Below are positions 27,132-36,189 of a DNA stretch of 64,000 nt, in pieces (position 1 is the stretch's first letter; each line of letters opens with the position of its first letter). Location: the NCBI RefSeq assembly GCF_014635865.1, contig NZ_BMDQ01000001.1, positions 1-64,000 of the forward strand. The letters are read 5' to 3'. The notes below the pieces were generated by a model. The model ran no database searches. It had not been told where the DNA came from and worked only from the letters and a program-made list of their open reading frames with translations. The position numbers were made by a program, and so were the translations under genes. The DNA is from Winogradskyella haliclonae. Lineage in GTDB: Bacteria; Bacteroidota; Bacteroidia; Flavobacteriales; Flavobacteriaceae.

Positions 27132-27166
27132 TTTAAAACCTCGTGACCAATCAAAAATCACGAGGT
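27132..27166 (-). terminator. Terminator of the small membrane-protein cluster
   Basis: On the minus strand, ACCTCGTGA pairs with TCACGAGGT as a perfect 9-bp stem with an 11-base loop. It is followed by TTTTAAATT. It lies 25 bases past the stop of the 159-residue gene. Confidence 0.75.
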
Positions 27167-27190
27167 CTTGGGTCACTAACTAACCTATCA

Positions 27191-27670
27191 TCAAAACAAA
27201 AAGATCATATAAATAATAATTCCTTCGGCAATACCTGTTACTATAGACATCCCTAAAATATCTTTAATCTTACTGCGTAGAAAAAAGACAGTACTTAAAA
27301 CGGCAATAATCCCTGCCAATAATATTTCTAGAGCATTAATTTTTGAGAGTAAAAAAGTTATACCCGTAAAACCTATTGTAATTGCTAAAGTCAGCAAACC
27401 AAACTTTACCATTTCTTTTTGGGTATAATTGCCTTCAATAAATCCTTTTCGTAAATCTCTAAGAATTGAAAGAATAAAAAGCAATGGTACTACTGATAAA
27501 AATGGTGCAAAAATTACCTTGATGCCTTTTACTACTGTTAAATGATTATAAAAGAAAAAAGCTATAGCCGTAAAAGCTAAGAGACCAGCGACTATAATTG
27601 TCTGAAACGTAAACAATAATTCTCTTTTTTCTGAGTTCGTTTGATTTTTTTGATTTTTGATGATATTCAT
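27191..27670 (-). CDS. Polytopic membrane protein of unknown function
   Basis: The protein has 159 residues. A polar N-terminus (MNIIKNQKNQTNSEKRELLF) precedes four or five hydrophobic segments (about 25-42, 52-70, 88-107, 112-130, 138-157). I recognise no family. It is the last of three consecutive minus-strand membrane-protein genes and is followed by a terminator. The cluster has no enzyme or transporter motif to suggest a role. Confidence 0.65.
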   Translation of the reverse strand: MNIIKNQKNQTNSEKRELLFTFQTIIVAGLLAFTAIAFFFYNHLTVVKGIKVIFAPFLSVVPLLFILSILRDLRKGFIEGNYTQKEMVKFGLLTLAITIGFTGITFLLSKINALEILLAGIIAVLSTVFFLRSKIKDILGMSIVTGIAEGIIIYMIFLF

Positions 27671-27716
27671 AATTTTAAGTTTTATGCTGATGCTATTCAG
27701 CAGTTAATGATATTTT

Positions 27717-28184
27717 TTAAGCAGATAAGAAAAATATATGTATTGCTAAAGCCATAAGTACTCCACTTAAGACACCGTTGGCTTTTAAATTATTGTATAA
27801 TAGGAAATTAAAAACATAAGAGCTTATTGTTGTTGAGTTTATTAAGTGTGCTAAAATGAGCGTATCTTCCAATTTCTTTAGTGTCACTAACTCTAAAATC
27901 TGTAAAATTATAATAACCACTATTACAGTTATAGCTAGGAATAATGTTGCCGGTTTTTGATTCTCTACTTTATAAGCCTCTGTGTTTTCAGGCATAAAGT
28001 TTTCAATAACAATAAGTCTAACGAAAAACAGTATTGGGATAGGAAATAATATCGATGCAATAATCTTAATGACATCCTTAAACGTTTTAATCTCATCGTA
28101 ACCTAAGAACACCAGATATATAAAAACAAGAACCGAAATGCCTGTAGTAACAAAAAAAGCAATATTTAGATTTTTTTGATTCAT
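27717..28184 (-). CDS. Small polytopic membrane protein of unknown function
   Basis: I place the start at the ATG at 28184, giving 155 residues. The longer frame begins at a TTG inside the sequence GGAGGAG, which is better read as a Shine-Dalgarno site 9 bases before this ATG. Four hydrophobic segments are visible (about 8-28, 40-58, 77-96, and a C-terminal one). The start lies 2 bases after the stop codon of the 51-residue gene, so the two are probably coupled. No family is recognised. Confidence 0.65.
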   Translation of the reverse strand: MNQKNLNIAFFVTTGISVLVFIYLVFLGYDEIKTFKDVIKIIASILFPIPILFFVRLIVIENFMPENTEAYKVENQKPATLFLAITVIVVIIILQILELVTLKKLEDTLILAHLINSTTISSYVFNFLLYNNLKANGVLSGVLMALAIHIFFLSA

Positions 28185-28186
28185 AT

Positions 28187-28342
28187 TTAGAATCTCCTCC
28201 AATTAATAACACAAGAGCCATTACTACTTTCTAACAAAGTAATTATATAAGACTTTAAATAAATAATGGTTAAAGCAGCAATAAGATAAAACAGCCCTAG
28301 TTTTATAATATCTAAACGCCTAAAATTAAATTCTGAGTTCAT
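28187..28342 (-). CDS. Short single-pass membrane protein, 51 residues
   Basis: A short frame reads MNSEFNFRRLDIIKLG, then the hydrophobic stretch LFYLIAALTIIYL, then SYIITLLESS and a basic tail ending WRRF. One membrane helix is likely. Its stop codon is 2 bases before the ATG of the next gene, and the GGAGGAG that serves that gene lies inside this frame. This layout argues for a real, translationally coupled gene. No homologue is known to me. Confidence 0.6.
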   Translation of the reverse strand: MNSEFNFRRLDIIKLGLFYLIAALTIIYLKSYIITLLESSNGSCVINWRRF

Positions 28343-28493
28343 AATATTTTGTTTTAATGATTACAGGACAAAAGTGCCATCAAAACCATAGAAATAAAAA
28401 TTAAAATTCTATAAAAACTTATGATATATTCTGTATAAAAAATTAATTAAATTCTATATTTATTGGTATATATTAATATTTAATTACGATTAA

Positions 28494-29990
28494 ATGATAG
28501 ATATAAATTCTATAATCAACGCTTTAAATAGTAAAGACAGGTATGATTTCACTGTCTATTTGGAACGTAAAAACAAGCGGACAGACACTAAAAACATTCA
28601 ATTGTTTAAGCTATTAGCCGAGGGAGAAACTGACTCTAATATTATATGCAAAAAGCTTTACAACTCTGACAATAAAAACGCGTATCACGCCTTGAGAAAA
28701 CGATTATTTGATAGCTTAATAGATTTTACTGCAAACAAGAGCCTAGAAGATGAAAACTCTATAGACATTCAGATTATAAAAAACATACTAGCTTCTCGCA
28801 CATTCTTACTTCAAAAAAACTTTTCTACTGCCTATAAACTTTTAGATAAAGCGGAGTATTTAGCCGATCAAGATTCATTATTTCCAATACTTAATGAAAT
28901 TTACCATACCAAGATTCAGTATGCACCAGATTACCCTAAAGCTAATTTAGAAGACCTTATAAGAAAGCAAAATGAAAATAGAAAAAAGCATCATTTAGAA
29001 GACCAACTAAATACCGTCTATTCCAAATTAAAATCAGTATTAAACCTTATCAGCTATGAAAGAAAAATTGTTAACTTCGAAACAATTTTAGAGCAAACTC
29101 TGAAAGATTCTGATATTAAATTAAACGAGTCACTTTCCTTTAAATCACTTTACCAAATTTTAGCAATAGCCAATATATCTGCTTTTATCACAACACGCTA
29201 TTTTGAAATCGAAGATTTTGTTTTAAAAAGCTATGCTATACTTAAAAAAAAGAAAGAAACAAATAAACAGCTCTACTACCAGATACAAATTGTTTACATT
29301 ATAGCAAATACACTTTTTAGAAATAAAAAATTTGAAGAGTCTTTAAAGTATATCAATGAGATGCATCAGTTAATGATGCTCAAAAACAATACGTATTACA
29401 AAACTTTTATTCTAAAACTAACTTTAGTAAAAGCCTTAAATCTTAATTACAATAATACACCAAAAGATGCTATAAACATTACTATAAACGCGATTACAAA
29501 AAAACATAACGATATTGAAGCTCTACTTGACCTCAACTTATCGCTACTTATGTTTTATTTTCAGCAAAATGAATTTAACAACGCTAAATCTATACTTTCA
29601 AAATTTTATCATACAGACAATTGGTATATTGAAAAAGCAGGAATCGATTGGGTGATTAAAAAAAATCTTTCAGAATTGCTATTATACATCGAGCTAGGTG
29701 ATGAAAACCTCTTCTACTCAAGATTAAAAAGCTTTAGGCGACTTTACACAAAACATCTTAGAGACATAAGTCAAACCAATATTATTAACTTAATAAACTT
29801 AGCTGAGGCTTATTATAAAAATCCTCAAATTGTATCTACTAAACGTTTTAAAAATAAAGTCGAGGAAACCCTTATACGGAAAGAAGACTCCGAAGAAGAT
29901 ATCTTTGTAATAAGCTTTTATGCATGGCTAAAGAGTAAACTGGAAAACAAACCTCTGTATGAAACCACATTAAAACTTGTTAAAAAATAG
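28494..29990 (+). CDS. Alpha-helical repeat protein of unknown function
   Basis: The protein has 498 residues with no signal peptide, so it is probably cytoplasmic. The sequence is almost wholly helical and Asn/Lys/Leu-rich, with TPR-like spacing (KKFEESLKYINEMHQLM, NEFNNAKSILSKFY). The N-terminus (NIQLFKLLAEGETDSNIICKKLYN) looks like a short helical DNA- or protein-binding module, but no classical helix-turn-helix is clear. It is divergent from the small membrane-protein cluster, with 151 bases of AT-rich sequence between. Function is not known. Confidence 0.65.
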   Translation: MIDINSIINALNSKDRYDFTVYLERKNKRTDTKNIQLFKLLAEGETDSNIICKKLYNSDNKNAYHALRKRLFDSLIDFTANKSLEDENSIDIQIIKNILASRTFLLQKNFSTAYKLLDKAEYLADQDSLFPILNEIYHTKIQYAPDYPKANLEDLIRKQNENRKKHHLEDQLNTVYSKLKSVLNLISYERKIVNFETILEQTLKDSDIKLNESLSFKSLYQILAIANISAFITTRYFEIEDFVLKSYAILKKKKETNKQLYYQIQIVYIIANTLFRNKKFEESLKYINEMHQLMMLKNNTYYKTFILKLTLVKALNLNYNNTPKDAINITINAITKKHNDIEALLDLNLSLLMFYFQQNEFNNAKSILSKFYHTDNWYIEKAGIDWVIKKNLSELLLYIELGDENLFYSRLKSFRRLYTKHLRDISQTNIINLINLAEAYYKNPQIVSTKRFKNKVEETLIRKEDSEEDIFVISFYAWLKSKLENKPLYETTLKLVKK

Positions 29991-30068
29991 ATAAGTGTTA
30001 AATAATGTGTTAAAAAAAGCAGTACATTTAAACGCTTTTGGCTTTAATAAGTCATAGAGGAGAACAAA

Positions 30069-30125
30069 ATGTTTAACGAAGGTATTTCACCAATGAAAAC
30101 CTGTCAATCGATTAAAAAACAATAA
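30069..30125 (+). CDS. Possible 18-residue peptide ORF with a strong ribosome binding site
   Basis: GAGGAG lies 7 bases before an ATG that opens 18 codons (MFNEGISPMKTCQSIKKQ) and ends 10 bases before the next gene. Strong Shine-Dalgarno sites are rare in this phylum, so the frame stands out. It could be a leader peptide or chance. Confidence 0.25.
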   Translation: MFNEGISPMKTCQSIKKQ

Positions 30126-30135
30126 AATTAAACCC

Positions 30136-30576
30136 ATGAAAAAATTATTAGTACTCGCATTAGCCCTATGTACATTTACTAGCTATGCACAAGAAATTGA
30201 AAAAGAGAAAATGAGTAACGCTATTAAAAAGCGTATGATAAAAAAAGGAAAAGCGTCTCCTGAAGATAGAGCAGAAATTGATTCCAAAAAGATGACTCTA
30301 AAATTAGATTTAAGCAACAAACAACAGATTGAGGTTAAAAATGCTTTACTCGCACATTACAAAGAAGGTAAAGACAAAATGAATGCTGCAAGAAAATCTG
30401 GAAAGGAAATGACTGATGAGGAGCGTCAAAAAATTAGAGCTGGTAGACTTGATGCCCAAATCGCATTAAAAGCAAAAATGAAAACCATCCTTGACGATGA
30501 GCAATATGCCAAATTTTCTCAAATGATGGAGCGCAAAATGCATAAAGGAAAAAGAAGAGGGAAAAGAAGAAAATAA
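30136..30576 (+). CDS. Small exported Lys-rich helical protein
   Basis: The protein has 146 residues and a signal peptide (LLVLALALCTFTSYAQ). The mature part is helical and highly charged: LKLDLSNKQQIEVKNALLAHY, then LKAKMKTILDDEQYAKFSQMM, which resembles the Spy/LTxxQ or DUF4890-type periplasmic proteins. The tail is very basic (HKGKRRGKRRK). A periplasmic chaperone-like or stress role is possible by resemblance only. A strong terminator follows 14 bases after the stop codon. Confidence 0.75.
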   Translation: MKKLLVLALALCTFTSYAQEIEKEKMSNAIKKRMIKKGKASPEDRAEIDSKKMTLKLDLSNKQQIEVKNALLAHYKEGKDKMNAARKSGKEMTDEERQKIRAGRLDAQIALKAKMKTILDDEQYAKFSQMMERKMHKGKRRGKRRK

Positions 30577-30589
30577 TTCTTTAAAAAAG

Positions 30590-30618
30590 TAAAAGAGCGC
30601 TATTTGCGCTCTTTTTTT
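30590..30618. terminator. Bidirectional terminator between the Lys-rich protein gene and hemL
   Basis: AAAAGAGCGC and GCGCTCTTTT form a 10-bp stem with a 5-base loop, followed by T residues on the plus strand and A residues on the other side. The hemL stop codon overlaps the edge of the structure. Confidence 0.85.
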
Positions 30619-31906
30619 ATGCCATTTCTTTTGTAAATTTTTCGACAGCTGCAATTGTTTCATCTAAATCATTATAAGACAGAGCATCTGTTATAAACCA
30701 AGTTTCAAACGCACTAGGCGCTATGTATATGCCCTGATTAAGCATGCTATGAAAAAAAGCTTTAAACGTATTGTTATTTCCTTTTACAGCTGTATTAAAA
30801 TCATAAACCTCTCCTTCATCAAAATGAACAGAAATCATTGAGCCTACTCTGTTAATTGTATATTGAATATTAGATTTATCTAAGACATCGGTAATACCTT
30901 TGTGTAAATACAATGTTTTTTCTTCAAGGCGTTTAAATAAATCTTTATCAGAATTAATGGTCTTTAGCATTGCTAAACCAGCCGCCATTGCTAATGGATT
31001 ACCACTTAAAGTTCCTGCTTGATATACTGGCCCCAGAGGTGCTAAATAATTCATTATTTCGTTTCTAGCAGCAAATGCGCCAACTGGCAGACCACCTCCA
31101 ATTACTTTACCAAAACAAACAATATCTGCATTTACACTATACAATTCTTGTGCACCACCTTTAGCCAGCCTGAAGCCAGTCATGACCTCATCAAAAATTA
31201 ATAGTATACCATTAGAATTACAAAGCAATCGCAACCCATTTAAAAAACCTTCTTTAGGTGGAATACACCCCATATTCCCCGCAACAGGCTCGATAATAAT
31301 AGCCGCAATTTCATTAGTATTAGCTTCAATAAGTTGTTTCACATTCTCTAGATTATTATAATCTGCCAACAATGTGTCTTTTGCAGTACCTTGGGTAACT
31401 CCAGGACTATTTGGTGTACCAAATGTCGCGCCACCGCTTCCAGCAGCAATTAAAAAAGCATCACTGTGTCCATGATAACAACCAGAAAACTTAATAATCT
31501 TATCTCTACCTGTAAATCCTCGAGCCAATCGTATAGCACTCATACAAGCTTCTGTTCCAGAATTTACAAATCTTATTTTGTCAATATTTGGCACCATCTC
31601 CACAGCCAATTCTGCAATCTCTGTTTCAATAGCCGTAGGCATTCCAAAAGATGTACCTGACTCTGCTTTAATCTTTACGGCTTCAACAACTGGTCCAAAA
31701 GCATGACCCAACAACATCGGGCCCCAAGAATTTATATAATCAATATATCGATTGCCATCTTCATCATAAACGTAAGCCCCTTTTGCAGATTTTGCAAAAA
31801 TAGGCGTTCCTCCAACACCTTTGAAAGCTCTAACAGATGAATTCACACCACCCGGAATCACCTCTTGTGCTTCTTTAAAAAGCGCGCTGCTTCTTTGATA
31901 TAACAT
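30617..31906 (-). CDS. hemL: Glutamate-1-semialdehyde 2,1-aminomutase
   Basis: The protein has 429 residues. It is a class III PLP aminotransferase: [10 protein letters not shown] at the start, [29 protein letters not shown], the PLP loop [13 protein letters not shown] and the Lys in [15 protein letters not shown]. HemL converts glutamate-1-semialdehyde to 5-aminolevulinate, the second step of tetrapyrrole synthesis from glutamyl-tRNA, in the cytoplasm. The length is standard. It is 4 bases downstream of the glucosaminidase gene, though the functions are unrelated. Confidence 0.96.
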   Translation of the reverse strand: MLYQRSSALFKEAQEVIPGGVNSSVRAFKGVGGTPIFAKSAKGAYVYDEDGNRYIDYINSWGPMLLGHAFGPVVEAVKIKAESGTSFGMPTAIETEIAELAVEMVPNIDKIRFVNSGTEACMSAIRLARGFTGRDKIIKFSGCYHGHSDAFLIAAGSGGATFGTPNSPGVTQGTAKDTLLADYNNLENVKQLIEANTNEIAAIIIEPVAGNMGCIPPKEGFLNGLRLLCNSNGILLIFDEVMTGFRLAKGGAQELYSVNADIVCFGKVIGGGLPVGAFAARNEIMNYLAPLGPVYQAGTLSGNPLAMAAGLAMLKTINSDKDLFKRLEEKTLYLHKGITDVLDKSNIQYTINRVGSMISVHFDEGEVYDFNTAVKGNNNTFKAFFHSMLNQGIYIAPSAFETWFITDALSYNDLDETIAAVEKFTKEMA

Positions 31907-31910
31907 AAAA

Positions 31911-32714
31911 TTATTCTGATTTTATAATCAACACTTGACCAATGGTTAAGTCATTAGACGTTAAACTATTTTTTTGTTTTATAGCCTCTACTGTTAAACC
32001 ATATCTTCGACTCAAAGAATACAAAGTATCACCTTTGATGACCGTATGAGATATAGATGCTGTAGTTTTATTTTTAGTTGAATTTCCTAAAACCTGATTA
32101 TCGTATTTATAAAGTTCGTAGCGCTCAATAAGGCTAATCAATTTTTGAGGATACTTTCTATCAGTAGCATAGCCTGCAGCCCTCAAACCTCTAGCCCATC
32201 CTTTATAATCGTTAGGTTTTAGTCTAAATAAATTTGCATAACGCTTTCTACCTGTCAAAAATTCTGAATGGTCTTTATATGACGTAGAAGCAGTTTTATA
32301 TTTTCTAAAACATTCTTGAGAACGGTCATCATCATGGTAGATTTTTGCACCTTTCCACCCATGACATTTAATACCAAAATGATTATTAGCTTCTTTTGCT
32401 AAACGACCATTACCAGAACCTGATTCCAAAATACCTTGTGCTAAAGTAATACTCGCAGGTATTTTTGAAATGCGCATTTCTGCCATTGCAATATTTGCAT
32501 AGGTATTAATATAAGTATCAACTGATGTTCTCTTTCTTGGTAATTTTTCCTCAGCTTTTATTGGCGCCTTAGTCGGCACAGCTCCCGTGTCATTTTTAAC
32601 CTCAACCTTCTCTGGTTTAGTATCAGTCTTCTTTTTTTTAGTGACAATACCTTTTTTTGGACCACAAGCAAAAACAAAGGATAATAAAATTATTATTAGA
32701 ACTCTTTTTTTCAT
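31911..32714 (-). CDS. Glucosaminidase-LysM lipoprotein
   Basis: The protein has 267 residues and a lipoprotein signal ([15 protein letters not shown]). A Lys/Glu/Pro-rich linker leads to a glucosaminidase domain (about 65-205) with [31 protein letters not shown] and the Glu of LESGSG as probable catalytic acid. One LysM repeat closes the protein (about 222-265, [16 protein letters not shown]). It should cut peptidoglycan glycan strands in the periplasm. It lies directly after the PLP enzyme gene with no gap. Confidence 0.92.
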   Translation of the reverse strand: MKKRVLIIILLSFVFACGPKKGIVTKKKKTDTKPEKVEVKNDTGAVPTKAPIKAEEKLPRKRTSVDTYINTYANIAMAEMRISKIPASITLAQGILESGSGNGRLAKEANNHFGIKCHGWKGAKIYHDDDRSQECFRKYKTASTSYKDHSEFLTGRKRYANLFRLKPNDYKGWARGLRAAGYATDRKYPQKLISLIERYELYKYDNQVLGNSTKNKTTASISHTVIKGDTLYSLSRRYGLTVEAIKQKNSLTSNDLTIGQVLIIKSE

Positions 32715-33623
32715 TTACACTTTGATTAAAGGCATTGATTTGTTTTTTAATCGTTGATTCATACCTTCTATACCTTGAAGTCCACCTGTATGAATCACTA
32801 AAATTTTTGAGCCACTCTCAAATTTACCACTAGCAATCATATCTAAAATCCCAAATAGCATTTTACCCGTGTATACAGGATCTAGCTGTATGCTATATTT
32901 AGATTTAAAATCATTAATAAACGCTACTAATTGTGTGTTTATTTTAGCATATCCTCCAAAATGGTAGTCGTTGATTAATTGCCAATTTTTACGCTTAGCA
33001 AATTTAACAATTTCTTCTTTTAAAAAATCACCTTTTAAAGCAGGAAAACCCAATATTTTTTGATGTTTTTCTGAAGCATTTATTATTCCAGATATTGTCC
33101 CTCCAGTTCCAACAGAAGTGCATATGTAATCGTATTTAACATCTTCAAAATCTAGTATTTCTTTGCATCCTTTTACAGCCAATTCGTTTGTGCCTCCTTC
33201 TGGAATTAAGTAAAACGCTCCAAACCTATTTTTAAGTCCATCTTGAAAATCTTCAGATGCTTTTTTTCTATAATCTTCTCGACTTATAAAATGAAAAGTC
33301 ATCTTGTGCTTTTGGGCAAATTGCAATGTAGGATTTGTATTAATTTGTGACGCTAACTCCTCTCCTCTAATAACACCAATAGTCTTAAAACCCTCGCTGT
33401 ATCCTGCATAAGCAACAGCTGCTATGTGGTTAGAAAACGCACCTCCAAAAGTCAGAAGTGTATCCTTCTTTTGTCGTTTCGCTTCAATTATATTGTATTT
33501 AAGTTTTCGGAATTTATTACCAGAAACAAACGGATGAATCAAGTCTTCACGCTTTATAAAAAGCTGAATGTTTCTATCATTTTCAATATGAACTTGTTGA
33601 GTTTTTGACTTCATTTTCAACAT
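32715..33623 (-). CDS. D-cysteine desulfhydrase / ACC deaminase-like PLP enzyme
   Basis: I start at the ATG at 33623, giving 302 residues, because it overlaps the stop of the upstream gene as TGATG, a coupling arrangement. The ATG at 33614 is the alternative. The fold-type II PLP motifs are KREDLIHPFVSGNKFRKLKY with the PLP Lys, FGGAFSNHIAAVA, and SVGTGGTISGI. The family includes 1-aminocyclopropane-1-carboxylate deaminase and D-cysteine desulfhydrase. The exact substrate cannot be told from sequence alone. The length is slightly below the usual 320-340. Confidence 0.85.
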   Translation of the reverse strand: MLKMKSKTQQVHIENDRNIQLFIKREDLIHPFVSGNKFRKLKYNIIEAKRQKKDTLLTFGGAFSNHIAAVAYAGYSEGFKTIGVIRGEELASQINTNPTLQFAQKHKMTFHFISREDYRKKASEDFQDGLKNRFGAFYLIPEGGTNELAVKGCKEILDFEDVKYDYICTSVGTGGTISGIINASEKHQKILGFPALKGDFLKEEIVKFAKRKNWQLINDYHFGGYAKINTQLVAFINDFKSKYSIQLDPVYTGKMLFGILDMIASGKFESGSKILVIHTGGLQGIEGMNQRLKNKSMPLIKV

Positions 33624-33946
33624 CAAAAATAATGTATAAAATTCCAAAATGGTCGCTCTTTTAAAAACTTAGGATTACCTTCATTTTTATAAGCTTCTTT
33701 CTCAAAAGAGATTGACTTATAAGCTCGTTTCCAATTTTTTAATTTAATATATCTAATCATAAACTCAATGACATAAAACAAGTAAAATAAAACTATTAAT
33801 AGTTCTAATTGCTGTCTAAGATGAATTCTCTCATGATAAATTAAAATTCTATTTTGAGCTAAATCCTTTCGTTTTAAAAAAATAAACGGAAACAAAGTCA
33901 GGCCTGAATAGCCTTTAGGCACTATATATTTTGAAATCAATATCAC
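33623..33946 (-). CDS. Small membrane protein with an HExxH motif
   Basis: The protein has 107 residues, starts with GTG and has no signal peptide. The visible motif is YHERIHLRQQLELL, an HExxH zinc-binding site, followed by a transmembrane helix (LFYLFYVIEFMIRYI) and FEKEAYKNEGN, whose Glu could be the third ligand. It looks like a minimal peptidase-like unit of M48/M56 flavour. Activity is unproven. Its stop overlaps the start of the PLP enzyme gene, and the DUF5522 gene is divergent. Confidence 0.7.
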   Translation of the reverse strand: MILISKYIVPKGYSGLTLFPFIFLKRKDLAQNRILIYHERIHLRQQLELLIVLFYLFYVIEFMIRYIKLKNWKRAYKSISFEKEAYKNEGNPKFLKERPFWNFIHYF

Positions 33947-33981
33947 GCTTAATCATATTCAAAAATCACTCCAAAATAAGT

Positions 33982-33989
33982 TATCTTTG
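33982..33989 (+). promoter_or_regulatory. -7 element before the DUF5522-hutU pair
   Basis: TATCTTTG is a full match to TAnnTTTG and ends 6 bases before the ATG at 33996. The transcript would start at or very near the start codon. Confidence 0.45.
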
Positions 33990-33995
33990 TTATCT

Positions 33996-34157
33996 ATGAA
34001 AAAATATGTCCCAATAGAAGATGGTGATTATTACTTAACACCTGAAGGCTACCGCTGTTTTACTGAGCAATACCATTTAAAAAGAGGATATTGTTGCGAA
34101 AGCGGTTGCAGACATTGTCCCTACGGATTTTCAAAAGAAACATTAAAAAAAAAGTAA
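33996..34157 (+). CDS. DUF5522 small cysteine-rich protein
   Basis: The protein has 53 residues. The C-terminal half reads KRGYCCESGCRHCPYGF, a compact four-Cys plus His cluster that could bind zinc or an iron-sulfur centre. This fits the DUF5522 family by memory. The stop codon overlaps the ATG of hutU as TAATG, so the two are likely co-translated. A role in cofactor handling is only a guess. Confidence 0.8.
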   Translation: MKKYVPIEDGDYYLTPEGYRCFTEQYHLKRGYCCESGCRHCPYGFSKETLKKK

Positions 34158-36175
34158 TGCAGACAACGCTTACAATATTCAAAGACCAAATACTACAAGG
34201 TATTCCCGAGCAATTACCTAATCCAAAGCCTTATGATAAAGCTATAAATCATGCCCCTTTTAGAAAGGATATCCTTTCTCCTGAAGAGAAAAAGCTAGCA
34301 TTACAAAATGCATTGAGATACTTTGATAAAAAACATCATAAAGTTTTATTAGAAGAGTTTAAAAAAGAGCTTGAAACTTATGGTCGCATCTACATGTATC
34401 GGTTTAGACCAGATTACAAAATGTACGCTAGACCAATTGATGAGTATCCTGCAAAATCTAAGCAAGCTGCAGCTATAATGTTGATGATCCAAAATAACTT
34501 GGATTATGCAGTAGCGCAACATCCTCATGAACTCATTACTTATGGCGGTAACGGAGCTGTGTTTTCTAACTGGGCCCAATATCTATTGACTATGAAGTAT
34601 TTGGCTGAAATGAACGACGAGCAAACTCTTGTTATGTATTCTGGTCATCCAATGGGCTTATTTCCAAGCCATAAAGAAGCGCCTAGGGTTGTAGTCACTA
34701 ATGGTATGATGATACCAAATTATTCTAAACCCGATGATTGGGAAAAATTTAATGCACTTGGTGTTACACAGTATGGACAAATGACCGCAGGGAGTTACAT
34801 GTACATTGGCCCACAAGGCATTGTCCATGGCACAACAATTACAGTCTTAAATGGCTTTAGAAAAATAGGAAAAGAACCTAAAGGTAATTTATTTGTAACA
34901 TCTGGATTGGGTGGTATGTCTGGCGCACAACCTAAAGCAGGTAATATTGCAGGTTGTATTACCGTTTGTGCAGAGGTAAATCCGAAAATTACCCAAGTAC
35001 GATTAGACCAAGGTTGGATTGATGAAAAAATTACGGATTTAGATGAACTTGTTTCAAGAGTCAATAGAGCTAAAGCTGAAAAAGAAACTATATCTATTGC
35101 CTATTTAGGCAATATTGTTGATGTCTGGGAAAAATTTGACGAAGCTAATATTTATATCGACTTAGGAAGTGACCAAACCTCACTTCACAATCCTTGGGCG
35201 GGCGGTTATTATCCTGTTGGAATTTCTTTTGAAGATGCTAATAATATGATGGCTAATACACCTGAGTTATTTAAAAACAAAGTTCAGGAAACGCTTCGTC
35301 GTCATGCCAATGCTATAAATAAACACACGAAAAAAGGTACTTATTTCTTCGATTATGGCAATGCCTTTTTACTAGAAGCCTCACGTGCTGGTGCAGATAT
35401 CATGAATGAGAATCCGTCATTAGGAAGAGAGTTCAAATACCCAAGCTATGTTCAGGATATTATGGGACCAATGTGTTTTGATTATGGTTTTGGGCCTTTC
35501 CGTTGGGTCTGTGCTTCAGGAGACCCTGAAGATTTAAACAAAACAGATGAGATTGCTTGCCAAATCCTCGAAGACATAATGAAAAATGCGCCTAAAGAAA
35601 TTCGGCAGCAAATGGCAGATAACATTCAATGGATAAAAGGTGCACAAGAAAATAAATTGGTAGTTGGATCACAAGCAAGAATTCTTTATGCAGATGCTGA
35701 AGGTCGAATGAAAATTGCCGAAGCTTTTAATAAAGCTATCCAAAATAATAAAATAGGCTACGTAATTTTAGGACGCGATCACCATGATGTTTCCGGAACA
35801 GACTCTCCTTATCGAGAAACAAGTAACATATATGACGGCTCAAGATTTACAGCAGACATGGCCATACACAACGTTATAGGTGATAGTTTTAGAGGTGCGA
35901 CATGGGTTAGCATACACAATGGTGGAGGCGTTGGATGGGGCGAAGTTATAAACGGTGGTTTTGGTATGGTTCTTGATGGTAGTAAAGAAGCATCTAAACG
36001 CCTGAAACAGATGTTGTTTTGGGATGTTAATAACGGTATTTCGCGGAGATGTTGGGCACGAAATGAAGGTGCGGTTTTTGCTATAAAACGTGCTATGGAA
36101 AGTGAACCTAATCTAAAAGTGACATTACCAAATACTGTTGATGAAGAACTTTTAAACGGACTCGAACTCAAATAA
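34157..36175 (+). CDS. hutU: Urocanate hydratase
   Basis: I start at the ATG at 34157 that overlaps the DUF5522 stop codon, giving 672 residues; the longer frame runs through the DUF5522 gene. Urocanase features include TYGGNGAVFSNWAQY, MYSGHPMGLFPS, VTSGLGGMSGAQPKAGNIAG, and near the end SIHNGGGVGWGEVINGGFG. The enzyme uses bound NAD+ to hydrate urocanate to imidazolonepropionate in histidine breakdown. Classical HutU is about 555 residues; this longer form is, from memory, the Bacteroidota type. hutH, hutI and hutG are not in this window. Confidence 0.93.
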   Translation: MQTTLTIFKDQILQGIPEQLPNPKPYDKAINHAPFRKDILSPEEKKLALQNALRYFDKKHHKVLLEEFKKELETYGRIYMYRFRPDYKMYARPIDEYPAKSKQAAAIMLMIQNNLDYAVAQHPHELITYGGNGAVFSNWAQYLLTMKYLAEMNDEQTLVMYSGHPMGLFPSHKEAPRVVVTNGMMIPNYSKPDDWEKFNALGVTQYGQMTAGSYMYIGPQGIVHGTTITVLNGFRKIGKEPKGNLFVTSGLGGMSGAQPKAGNIAGCITVCAEVNPKITQVRLDQGWIDEKITDLDELVSRVNRAKAEKETISIAYLGNIVDVWEKFDEANIYIDLGSDQTSLHNPWAGGYYPVGISFEDANNMMANTPELFKNKVQETLRRHANAINKHTKKGTYFFDYGNAFLLEASRAGADIMNENPSLGREFKYPSYVQDIMGPMCFDYGFGPFRWVCASGDPEDLNKTDEIACQILEDIMKNAPKEIRQQMADNIQWIKGAQENKLVVGSQARILYADAEGRMKIAEAFNKAIQNNKIGYVILGRDHHDVSGTDSPYRETSNIYDGSRFTADMAIHNVIGDSFRGATWVSIHNGGGVGWGEVINGGFGMVLDGSKEASKRLKQMLFWDVNNGISRRCWARNEGAVFAIKRAMESEPNLKVTLPNTVDEELLNGLELK

Positions 36176-36189
36176 AAACTACTCAGATT

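Noticed and set aside
27097..27190. Hairpin at 27138-27166 as the start of a repeat or CRISPR-like unit
   Set aside because: There is a single copy and it is well explained as a terminator.
35809..36171. 120-residue minus-strand open frame over the end of hutU
   Set aside because: Antisense shadow; the plus-strand protein carries the urocanase motifs here.
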